This document shows positions 50,984 to 59,862 of a stretch of DNA of 64,000 bases, one piece after another. A program made the position numbers and the translations under genes. The DNA comes from Erwinia_E haradaeae_C (lineage in GTDB: Bacteria; Pseudomonadota; Gammaproteobacteria; Enterobacterales; Enterobacteriaceae). The notes beneath the pieces were generated by a model. It saw only the letters and a list, made by a program, of their open reading frames with translations, made no database searches and was not told the DNA's origin. The stretch covers positions 744,001-808,000 of the forward strand of contig NZ_LR217735.1 of the NCBI RefSeq assembly GCF_900698995.1, read 5' to 3'. The number at the start of each line of letters is the position of its first letter. Within the stretch, counting starts at the first letter, position 1.

Positions 50984-52108
50984 ATGTCTCATGTCAAACA
51001 CATCACACGTCGTAAGTCAACACGCATTTATGTTGGTAAAGTCCCTGTAGGTGACAATGCGCCAATTACAATTCAATCTATGACAAACACCTGTACGACT
51101 AATATTCCAGAAACTATTAACCAAATTAAAGCTCTAGAACGTATTGGTGTTGATATCGTGAGAGTTTCAGCGCCTACAATAGAATCTGCAGAAGCGATTC
51201 GTTTAATAAAAAAACAAGTTAATGTGCCAATAATTGCAGATATTCATTTTGACTATCGAATTGCTTTAAAAGTTGCTGAATATGGTGTAGATTGCTTACG
51301 TATTAATCCAGGTAATATTGGAAACAAATCACGTATTCGTTCTGTTGTTGAATGCGCTCGATATCACAATATTCCCATTAGAATTGGGATAAACAGTGGA
51401 TCACTAGAACAAAATCTACAACAAAAATATAAAAAACCAAGTCCGCAAGCATTACTAGAATCCGCTTTGCGTCAGATTGAATATCTAGATAAATTAAACT
51501 TTAATTCATTTAAAGTTAGTGTCAAATCATCTGATGTTTTGATCGCTATGGAATCATATCGTCTTTTAGCTACACAGATTCAACAACCCCTTCATCTAGG
51601 TATTACAGAATCTGGTGGCGCACGGGCCGGCGCAGTAAAGTCAGCCATTGCTATAGGATCTCTTTTACTAGACGGTATTGGAGATACACTACGTATCTCT
51701 CTAGCGGCTAATCCACTAGAAGAAGTTAAAGTTGGCTTTGATATACTCAGATCTTTACGTATTCGTTCACGTGGTATTAATTTTATTGCGTGTCCAACCT
51801 GTTCACGACAAGAATTTGATGTAATTAGCATAGTAAATATCTTAGAAGAACGTTTGTCAGATATTATAACTCCCATGGATGTCGCTATTATAGGATGCAT
51901 GGTAAATGGCCCTGGTGAAGCTAAGCTCGCAACTATAGCGGTATCTGGTAGAAAAAAAAGTAGCAGTCTCTACGAGGATGGTATTCAGTTACATGAGCGT
52001 CTAGATAATCAGATGATTGTCGACCAACTTGAGAAACACATTCGACGTAAATCGCATGAACTTAACACTACTTGTAATATTGATATAAAGACAATCACTA
52101 ATCCATAA
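50984..52108 (+). CDS. ispG: 4-hydroxy-3-methylbut-2-en-1-yl diphosphate synthase
   Basis: IspG (GcpE) is the penultimate enzyme of the MEP isoprenoid pathway and carries a 4Fe-4S cluster. The product is 374 aa (E. coli 372) from ATG 50984; an in-frame GTG at 50960 adds eight unconserved residues. Conserved parts are RRKSTRIYVGKVPVG, QSMTNTCTTN, ADIHFDYRIALK, DCLRINPGNIG and the cluster Cys residues in ACPTCSRQEFD and IIGCMVNGPGEA. It is followed by hisS in the conserved order. Confidence 0.96.
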   Translation: MSHVKHITRRKSTRIYVGKVPVGDNAPITIQSMTNTCTTNIPETINQIKALERIGVDIVRVSAPTIESAEAIRLIKKQVNVPIIADIHFDYRIALKVAEYGVDCLRINPGNIGNKSRIRSVVECARYHNIPIRIGINSGSLEQNLQQKYKKPSPQALLESALRQIEYLDKLNFNSFKVSVKSSDVLIAMESYRLLATQIQQPLHLGITESGGARAGAVKSAIAIGSLLLDGIGDTLRISLAANPLEEVKVGFDILRSLRIRSRGINFIACPTCSRQEFDVISIVNILEERLSDIITPMDVAIIGCMVNGPGEAKLATIAVSGRKKSSSLYEDGIQLHERLDNQMIVDQLEKHIRRKSHELNTTCNIDIKTITNP

Positions 52109-52280
52109 ATAAAATAGTTTTTATTTTTTAGTGAACATAAAAATCAAATAAGATAGATAAAGAAAAGAGAAGAATAACTAAAAAAAAGTAAATAATCACA
52201 TAAAGGTATAGACACAATGGCGGATCTCAATTAGATAAACTGATATAATTTAAAGTTTCTACTCTAAGAGAATATATACA

Positions 52281-53588
52281 GTGACAAAAACAATAAAAGC
52301 AATTCGCGGTATGAATGATGTGCTACCCACTGACATCTCTCTCTATCAACATGTAGAAACAGTTCTTGCTCAGATACTTTTTAATTACGGATTTAATGAA
52401 ATTCGAACTCCACTTATCGAATGTACGCATTTATTTAAACGCGCCATTGGCGAAGATACTGACATTATTAATAGAGAGATGTACAACTTTAATGATCGTC
52501 ACGGCGAGGGAATTACTTTACGACCAGAAGGAACAGCTGGCTGTGTTCGCGCGGGAATTGAACATAGTCTTTTTTATAATCAAGAACAACGTCTGTGGTA
52601 TATGGGTCCTATGTTTCGTTATGAACGTCCCCAAAAAGGTCGATACAGACAATTTTATCAAATTGGCTCTGAAGTATTTGGACTCAAAGGTCCAGATATT
52701 GACGCAGAACTCATTATCATGACCGCTCGATGCTGGAAAATATTAGGTATAGATAATCATGTTCAATTAGAGATCAACTCTATAGGATCAATAGAAACAC
52801 GAAAAAATTATCACCATATACTAGTCAATATGCTTGAAAAGAATATTAAAAAACTAGATAACGACTCAAAACGTCGCATATATTCTAATCCCATACGAAT
52901 ACTTGATAGCAAAAACCCTTCCATGCAAGCATTACTTGACGATATGCCATCACTTATAGATTATCTAGATAACGCCTCACGTGAACATTTCACTGAGCTA
53001 TGCCGCTTATTAGATCTTGCCGGTGTTTCTTATCATATTAATCAGCGTCTTGTACGTGGCCTAGACTACTATAATAACACGGTGTTTGAATGGATTACCA
53101 ATAGTCTTGGGTCTCAAGGTGCAATATGTGCTGGTGGACGATATGATTATCTAGTTAAACTACTGGGCGGGCCTGATATTCCAGCAGTTGGTTGTGCTAT
53201 TGGACTAGAGAGATTAATATTGCTTGTTCGTTCAGTTTTTCCCTTATTAAAAACCCAAAAAGTTGTTGATATCTATCTTATATCTTCAGGTCAATGTGCA
53301 AAAAACTCTATGTTAACTTTTGCCGAGTATCTCCGAAACCAACTACCGGAATTTAAAATAATGAATCATTTTGGTGGTGGAAACTTTAGTGCACAATTTG
53401 CCAGAGCAAATAAATTAGCTGCACGCCTTGTTTTAGCTTTAGGTGAAAATGAAGTTGCCGATCATCAATGCACAATTAAAGATTTGTCTAATGGAATTCA
53501 AAAAACAGTATCTCAATATCATGCCGCTGGCACACTGCGAGCACTATTAACTAATACACCAGAAAAGAAAAATAAAATTTATGATTAA
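52281..53588 (+). CDS. hisS: Histidyl-tRNA synthetase
   Basis: HisRS charges tRNA-His. The product is 435 aa (E. coli 424), starting at GTG 52281 with AAGAG about 10 bases upstream; the conserved start IKAIRGMNDVLP rules out later Met codons. Class II motif 2 is MFRYERPQKGRYRQF, the histidine-binding loops are VRGLDYYNNTVFEW and GGRYDYL, and motif 3 is GCAIGLERL. The C-terminal anticodon-binding domain contains HFGGGNFSAQFARA. A second open frame inside it (52366-52722) is only a shadow. Confidence 0.97.
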   Translation: MTKTIKAIRGMNDVLPTDISLYQHVETVLAQILFNYGFNEIRTPLIECTHLFKRAIGEDTDIINREMYNFNDRHGEGITLRPEGTAGCVRAGIEHSLFYNQEQRLWYMGPMFRYERPQKGRYRQFYQIGSEVFGLKGPDIDAELIIMTARCWKILGIDNHVQLEINSIGSIETRKNYHHILVNMLEKNIKKLDNDSKRRIYSNPIRILDSKNPSMQALLDDMPSLIDYLDNASREHFTELCRLLDLAGVSYHINQRLVRGLDYYNNTVFEWITNSLGSQGAICAGGRYDYLVKLLGGPDIPAVGCAIGLERLILLVRSVFPLLKTQKVVDIYLISSGQCAKNSMLTFAEYLRNQLPEFKIMNHFGGGNFSAQFARANKLAARLVLALGENEVADHQCTIKDLSNGIQKTVSQYHAAGTLRALLTNTPEKKNKIYD

Positions 53589-55509
53589 TCTAATTTAAAA
53601 TAAACTTCTGCTATGATCAATATCATGGAAAATAAAAATTTTATAAAATTATTAGTTAAATTTTTTCAAATAACCTAACAGGTATATTACCTAATATTAT
53701 GCGATGTTTTAATCTAAACTTAAAAATATTTACATATTATAACATTTAGAGCATTATATAGAGAATTTATAAATACTGTTCAGATAATTGGCTTATCTGT
53801 TTTATACATAACAATATATTAATGATCAGGATGGGTTTAGTATTTTAAAAATCATTATAATAGTTCAGAAAAATTATATTTTTATGTATATATAATAGAA
53901 TTATCACATTATAACATCTAACTAATAAACACTAAGTTTATACTAAATAATATTTCTCATATTTATTAAATAATATTGATATTTATAGAATACTTTTAAT
54001 AGTTTTATATAACATACAAGTCATCTATTAATAGCTCTTAAAATAGATAAATTAAAATTTTCTATAATTTTTTGATACGATATATCTTTATTTCATCTAA
54101 ATTATTTTATGTATGCTGATGTAAAATTCTAGCTTATTTTAACTATAATGAATCATTTATGATTCAATCGTTTTTAGGTTTTTTCTTGGTGAGAAATCTA
54201 TTCAGACAGAAGATCTTTACAAGCTATAATAACTTATCAAAAAGATATGAGCATGATATAAAAATAAAATTCATTTAACACGCTAATTAATAGTAGTTCA
54301 CTCAGTGTTGAAAAAATGTAATTGATTTAAACAATGTACTATAAAGATAGTATCTTTAAGCATCTTAATAAGCAGTATGTCTTAACAAACATAAAACCAA
54401 CAGACGAAAATAATACACCTTCGCTATATAAACTCAATAATAGTTATACCCTAGAATAGTTAGCGAAAAAAGGTCAATATATAGTGATCTTATTCATTTA
54501 AACATATTAAATTCTCTTTGCATATGTTATAATAAAATTTTAGTTATTAAACTAACCTGCCTTAATTATAATACATAAACATATAATCAAAATCATATTC
54601 GTGCATGCGTATAAACATAGTCGAAGTGTAATAATGGTACATCTAAGGAAATTTTATATAAAGTTTAATGCATCAAATTTTATGTCAGATAAAGCAAATA
54701 ACAGTAGCAATAATTAAAGGATAATATCCTAATAAGATATTATGAACAATCTTTGCATATTAAAAGAACATTATATTTTAACAACGCATAATAATGATCA
54801 TTATCCATTATAATGTTGTATAAAATTTTAATAAATTAAATATTTTAGACTACTTAAAAAATTTATAGAGTCTCTCTAGTCATCATAAAAATACACAACA
54901 TGCTCTATTAATATATTGACGATTAATCTATAATAAATTGAATTCTTTAACCTTAAGCATTACAACATGAATAGTAATACCTTCTCGATACACAAAAAAA
55001 TCATTAGTTCATTAGAGAATGATCTCATGAGAATAACTAAAAAAAATAATAAAAATCTCAATAGATTTTTGAAAAAAATAAAAAATAGCGATTACCTATT
55101 AAGATAGTCAAAGTAAGTTATAATCTTATATATTAAATTTTAAACAAAACTTGGTGTGTAAATTAGCCGGCTGTCAACTATGCGAAACATTCTTTAAAAT
55201 TTTAAGATTACATTACTAAAGGCAACTAAAATATTGTATGTATTTTTCATTCTACTTCATCATTAATAAGCAGTAATACATAAAATTCTCAGCCTTATAA
55301 ATTTTTATATTCTTTTGTCGATTAAAAGTAAAATATCAGTGATTATGTAATAAACACTTTACTCATTCAATTTTTGTGTTTAATTTTAAAAATATTAACA
55401 AAACATATATAAATAAAAATACTATATTTTTCAAAATCTAAAACAATAGACTGAATAACAGACTTGTCCTGTATAATAGATATATATTTATATCACAAGG
55501 GGAAAATTG
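53589..55509. other. Long AT-rich spacer between hisS and rpmF
   Basis: In E. coli yfgM, bamB and der follow hisS, and yceD precedes rpmF; no remnant of any of these was recognised. Two small terminator-like stems occur: 54149-54166 (TGAATCAT/ATGATTCA then T-rich) and 55051-55070 (AAAAATCT/AGATTTTT). A TATAAT at 55472-55477 is a likely -10 for rpmF. Confidence 0.55.
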
Positions 55510-55680
55510 ATGGCTGTACAAAAAAACAAACCTACGCGTTCTAAAAGAGGTATGCGTCGTTCTCATGATGTCTTAACTGAACCTCAACTTTCCGTAGATC
55601 AAACATCCAGAGAAATACATCGGCGCCACCATATTACTTCCGATGGTTATTACCGCGGAAAAAAAGTTATCTTTAAATAA
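55510..55680 (+). CDS. rpmF: 50S ribosomal protein L32
   Basis: L32 is a small component of the large subunit. The 56-aa product starts MAVQKNKPTRSKRGMRRSHD and ends GYYRGKKVIFK, matching enteric L32 (57 aa) along its length. The RBS AAGGGG lies 9 bases before the ATG, and a TATAAT -10 (55472-55477) lies about 33 bases upstream. It heads the ancestral rpmF-plsX-fabH-fabD-fabG-acpP cluster. Confidence 0.97.
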   Translation: MAVQKNKPTRSKRGMRRSHDVLTEPQLSVDQTSREIHRRHHITSDGYYRGKKVIFK

Positions 55681-55701
55681 TTCCACTTTTTTTAAGGTAT
55701 A

Positions 55702-56640
55702 TTGAAAAATTTAACCTTAAACATAAAATACCATGGGTGGAAATTATGGTTCTTATATTATTTCATCGCCATTATTAATAAACGCTCTGGTATTCAATTT
55801 AAATTTAGATATTCTTTTGGTTGGTGATTACAATTTAATTTCATTATTATTTGTTAAATAGATACTTTTTTATAAAAAACCGAAAAAATTATTTCTAATC
55901 AATTAGATAATCTGCAAAACACTTGCCCTATGTAAAATTACTCAAAATATATGAAAATCATTCTGTACAACTAACGTCAAAACGGATCAAAAAGGAAAAT
56001 CATCTGCATATGTAAGCATTAGCAATACTTAGAACAGAGCTACATTAGTCAAGTGTGTTATTAACATAACTTAACATGCTTTATAGATCAATATTAATGA
56101 CTATTATGTTAGACAACAAAGAAAAAGTCGTACTGCTAACTGTAGGAATTTTGTTAATTAAGATACTATTTTCTAGTATAATATATCATTATAAATTTAT
56201 TAGTAATATACAGAGACTCTAACTATGAACAGTCCCTGTATAAGCCTAATAAATATTGACATAAAAAAATGAAAAATGACAATCTATTAAAGGTGTTGTA
56301 TTTTTACTACTCAAAAATCTACAAAAATTTATTCTATTTAGATATATCTAGGATACTTATTTCCTTGCTGATAAAATAAATATGCTTATATATGATGATT
56401 TTGCATAATCATTTGTCATATAAACTATAAAAAACACCACCCAAAGGATGTCTCTATTCAAATTAAAAATACTAGATATATCGCAACAATATTATACTAG
56501 TTCTTGCTAAAAAGGTTATATAATAAAACATTGAGTAATATAATTCGGACATGCAAATCCTGATTATTTTAATAGTGTCTATTTTTTAGGTTTTTAGAAT
56601 GCAATAATAACAAGCCAATGGTTCCAAAAATTAAAATACA
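55702..56640 (+). pseudogene. plsX: plsX (phosphate acyltransferase), decayed
   Basis: PlsX makes acyl-phosphate from acyl-ACP for the first acylation step (PlsY). A relic begins right after rpmF, with AAGG upstream of a TTG and KNLTLNIK. After a frame change it reads TMGGNYGSYIISSPLLINAL and LDILLVGDYN (enteric DVMGGDFG and LLLVGNPD). Later pieces are GKSSAYVSISNT (family ACVSAGNTGA), LMTIMLDNKEKVVLLTVG, and a C-terminal NPDYFNSVYFLGF (family NPDQYNGACLLGL). Stops and frame changes break it. It still sits between rpmF and fabH in the ancestral order. The limits are approximate. Confidence 0.87.
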
Positions 56641-56749
56641 TTAATCTCAGATATATAGAATATATAGCAAACTTTGCAGAAAAAAGCTTTTTAAAAATAT
56701 TTTATACACATCTACAAGCTATCTCATTACCAAAGAGCGACTAAAGTAC

Positions 56750-57703
56750 ATGTATACAAAGATTATTGGTACAGGTAGCTATTTACCAAAGCAGATACGA
56801 ACAAATGCCGATCTGGAAAAAATGGTAGACACGTCAGACGAATGGATTAGGTCTCGCACCGGTATTTGTGAGAGGCGCATTGCACACCCAAAAGAAAATG
56901 TAGCAACCATGGGTTTTCAGGCAGCACTTAATGCTTTAGAAATGTCTGGTATTAAAAAAACTGATATTAATCTAATTATAGTAGCTACTACATCTTCCAG
57001 CCATGCCTTTCCAAGTTCTGCCTGTATGATTCAAAAAATGCTAAAAATTAATGATGCAGTATCTTTTGATCTATCTGCAGCTTGCTCTGGTTTTACCTAT
57101 GCACTAAGTGTAGCGGATCAATATATCAGGAGCCATTCCATAAAATATGCATTAGTAATTGGATCTGACGTTTTATCCCGTATGTTAGACCCTCATGATC
57201 GTGGAACACTAATTTTATTTGGAGATGGTGCTGGAGCGGTGGTTCTAGGCGCAAGCAAAGAGGAAGGAATTATTTCAACACATCTTCACGCAGATGGACA
57301 ATATGCCCCTTTGTTAACGTTACTCCATCAGGATCATAAGAAACTACAGCATCCTTCTTATATTAATATGGTTGGACATGAAGTTTTTAAAATAGCTGTA
57401 ACTAAATTAGCACATATTGTTGAGGAAACCCTAAAAGTCAACAATCTTATCTGTTCTGATATAGACTGGCTAATTCCACATCAAGCAAACCTACGTATTA
57501 TTAATGCTACTGCGCGAAAATTAGGTTTAGATATGACTAAAATTATCATTACTCTTTACCGTCATGGTAATACTTCTGCAGCTTCTGTGCCTTCAGCGCT
57601 TGATACAGCAGTTCGTGATAATCGTATTCAGCGCGGTCAATTATTACTTCTTGAAGCCTTTGGAAGTGGGTTTACTTGGGGGTCGGCTTTAGTGCGTTTT
57701 TAA
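56750..57703 (+). CDS. fabH: 3-oxoacyl-ACP synthase III (KAS III)
   Basis: FabH starts fatty-acid synthesis by condensing acetyl-CoA with malonyl-ACP. The product is 317 aa, exactly the E. coli length. The catalytic triad falls at the standard positions: Cys112 (SAACSGF), His244 (IPHQANLR) and Asn274 (HGNTSAAS). The N-terminal GTGSYLP and the C-terminal EAFGSGFTWGSALVRF are intact. fabD follows after 29 bases in the same direction. Confidence 0.98.
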   Translation: MYTKIIGTGSYLPKQIRTNADLEKMVDTSDEWIRSRTGICERRIAHPKENVATMGFQAALNALEMSGIKKTDINLIIVATTSSSHAFPSSACMIQKMLKINDAVSFDLSAACSGFTYALSVADQYIRSHSIKYALVIGSDVLSRMLDPHDRGTLILFGDGAGAVVLGASKEEGIISTHLHADGQYAPLLTLLHQDHKKLQHPSYINMVGHEVFKIAVTKLAHIVEETLKVNNLICSDIDWLIPHQANLRIINATARKLGLDMTKIIITLYRHGNTSAASVPSALDTAVRDNRIQRGQLLLLEAFGSGFTWGSALVRF

Positions 57704-57732
57704 TTATCAAAATATTAATGATAGGAAAAGTT

Positions 57733-58672
57733 ATGAAATTTGCAATGATTTTCCCAGGACAGGGAGTGCAAAAAAAAGGCATGTTAAACGATTTAGCTGC
57801 AACCTATAATAAAGTGGAGCAAACTTTTACAGAAGCCTCAGATGTACTTGGGTACGATCTTTGGAAGTTAGTACAAAAAGGGCCAACCGAAAAATTAAAT
57901 CAAACCCGGAGAACTCAGGCAGCTATATTAACGGCATCTGTTTCCATTTTTCGTATTTGGCAAGACGAAAGTAAAAATATGCCAACAATACTTGCAGGAC
58001 ATAGCTTAGGTGAATATAGCGCTTTAGTTTGCTCAGAAGCTCTATCATTTACTGAAGCCATTAAACTAGTAGATCTACGTGGAAAATTCATGCAAGAAGC
58101 TGTACCCTGAAAATGCAGGCGCGATGCAGGTGATTATTGGTCTAGACCCTGAAATAATAACTAGAGTTTGTCGAGAGTCCGCGCATAATCAGATTGTATC
58201 CTTAGTGAATTACAATTCACCTAATCAAGTAGTTATCGCTGGTCATAAAGCTGCAGTAGAACGTGCAGGTGTCGCTTGTAAGATTTCTGGGGCAAAAATT
58301 ATACTTACTCTTCCGGTTAGCGTACCATCTCACTGCTCTCTTATGAAACCAGCGGCAGAAAAACTTGCGGTAATACTTGAGCAGATACATTTCCATACAC
58401 CAATTTATCGAGTAATAAATAATGTTGATGTAATGATTCAAACCTCTCCAAACAAAATAAAAACAGCTTTAATCCGTCAATTATATAATCCAGTACGTTG
58501 GATGGAAAATATAGAATTTATTGCAAAACAAGGTCTAACGTTATTGTTAGAGATTGGTCCAGGTAAAACTCTTAGCGGCCTAACAAAACGTATTATGCCA
58601 ACTTTGAAATCGATACCAATCAATGACCCAGAGAGCCTTATCGTAGCGTTGCAAAAGTCACGAGGAAAATAA
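57733..58672 (+). CDS. fabD: Malonyl-CoA:ACP transacylase, with a +1 frameshift at CCC-TGA
   Basis: FabD loads malonyl groups onto ACP and is normally essential. The coding region is split. Frame 1 (57733-58110) gives residues 1-125, including the GQG loop and the nucleophile GHSLGE (Ser91), and stops at TGA 58108-58110 after GTA CCC. Removing one base there restores the family sequence: V P then ENAGAMQVI, and the rest (to 58672) is open and conserved, with the catalytic His in VPSHCSLMKPAA and the LYEIGPGK-like LLEIGPGKTLSGL. The restored protein is 312 aa (E. coli 309). Neither half can work alone. It is either decoded by +1 slippage at CCC-UGA, a very recent mutation, or a sequence error. 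The shared ATG at 57733 is chosen by alignment (MKFAMIFPGQG); the gene is flanked by intact fabH and fabG. Confidence 0.85.
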
Positions 58673-58673
58673 T

Positions 58674-59408
58674 ATGAATTTCGAAGGCAAGATTGCAATG
58701 GTTACTGGTGCCAGTCGAGGCATCGGGCGTGCTATTACAGAAACACTAGCTGCGCATGGCGCTAAAGTTCTTGGCACAGCAACTAGTCAGTATGGTGCGG
58801 ATTCTATTAGCAACTACTTAGGTGATCATGGTAAGGGCGTTCTATTAAATGTAAAAATTGTATCTTCCATTGAACATGTTTTAGAAAAAATTCGCAGTGA
58901 TTTTGGTGAAATTGATATATTAGTTAATAACGCAGGAATTATACGTGATAATCTAATTATGCGAATGAAAGATGATGAATGGCATGATGTCTTAAACACC
59001 AATCTCACCCCTATATTCCGCTTATCAAGAGCAGTCATCAGAGCCATGATTAAGAAACGCACAGGACGAATTATTACTATTGGTTCTATAGTTGGAACTA
59101 TGGGCAATATAGGTCAAGCAAATTATGCAGCGGCAAAAGCAGGGATAATTGGATTTAGCAAATCTTTAGCTAGAGAAATAGCCTCTCGTGGTATTACGGT
59201 TAATGTTGTGTCTCCAGGTTTTATTGATACTGAAATGACACGCTCTTTAAGTGCAAAAAGACAAGCAGATATGATATCAAAAGTGCCTATTGGTCGTTTT
59301 GGACTTGCAGAGGAAATTGCTCATGCTGTTGCATTTTTAGCTTCTGAAGAAGCTGCGTATATTACTGGAGAAACATTGCACGTTAATGGTGGAATGTTAA
59401 TGATCTAA
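58674..59408 (+). CDS. fabG: 3-oxoacyl-ACP reductase
   Basis: FabG reduces 3-oxoacyl-ACP with NADPH. The product is 244 aa, exactly the E. coli length. It is a classical short-chain dehydrogenase with TGASRGIGRAI at about 10-20, NNAG at about 86-89, the catalytic Ser in IGSIVG, Tyr-x3-Lys in NYAAAKAG, and the LHVNGGM end. It begins one base after the fabD stop, with AGGA as RBS, so translation is likely coupled to the second half of fabD. Confidence 0.98.
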   Translation: MNFEGKIAMVTGASRGIGRAITETLAAHGAKVLGTATSQYGADSISNYLGDHGKGVLLNVKIVSSIEHVLEKIRSDFGEIDILVNNAGIIRDNLIMRMKDDEWHDVLNTNLTPIFRLSRAVIRAMIKKRTGRIITIGSIVGTMGNIGQANYAAAKAGIIGFSKSLAREIASRGITVNVVSPGFIDTEMTRSLSAKRQADMISKVPIGRFGLAEEIAHAVAFLASEEAAYITGETLHVNGGMLMI

Positions 59409-59554
59409 CCTTATGATCATGATCATGTATCATAATTATATACAATAAGATACAATCATTAAGTAACTTATCGAAATTTAGTTGCATCTTTTTGAGCATT
59501 TTATACACTACAACAATCATCGCGAAAGCGAGTTGTGATAGGAAATAACACTAT

Positions 59555-59785
59555 ATGAGCACTATAGAAGAACGAGTTAAAAAAATTATTAGCGAGCAGC
59601 TCGGAGTCAAACAGGAAGAAGTTATTAATATTGCTTCTTTCGTAGAAGATTTAGGTGCAGATTCTCTAGATACTGTAGAGTTAGTCATGGCTCTAGAAGA
59701 AGAGTTTGATACTGAAATCCCAGATGAAGCAGCTGAAAAAATTACTACTGTTCAAGCTGCCATTGATTATATTAACTCTCGCTAG
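59555..59785 (+). CDS. acpP: Acyl carrier protein
   Basis: ACP carries growing acyl chains on a 4'-phosphopantetheine. The 76-aa product is nearly identical to E. coli ACP, with the attachment serine in GADSLDTVE and the acidic helix II. It ends two residues earlier than E. coli. The RBS AGGA is present before the ATG at 59555. A separate promoter in the 146-base gap after fabG is likely. It is followed by a clear terminator. Confidence 0.98.
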   Translation: MSTIEERVKKIISEQLGVKQEEVINIASFVEDLGADSLDTVELVMALEEEFDTEIPDEAAEKITTVQAAIDYINSR

Positions 59786-59815
59786 CAATTTAACACACTT
59801 ACTAGATATACCTTT

Positions 59816-59847
59816 CAGGCGATTAAATTATTATCGCCTGAGTTTTA
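59816..59847 (+). terminator. Rho-independent terminator after acpP
   Basis: CAGGCGAT (59816-59823) pairs with ATCGCCTG (59833-59840), followed by AGTTTT. GC-rich stem and T-run, 31 bases after the acpP stop; it ends the fatty-acid cluster and lies just before the end of the convergent deaD. Confidence 0.85.
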
Positions 59848-59862
59848 GCTCTAGTAAATCAT

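Noticed and set aside
58079..58672. Second half of fabD as an independent gene starting at ATG 58079
   Set aside because: Its first residues before ENAGAM do not match FabD in that frame, and it would lack the catalytic serine; it is the downstream part of one gene.
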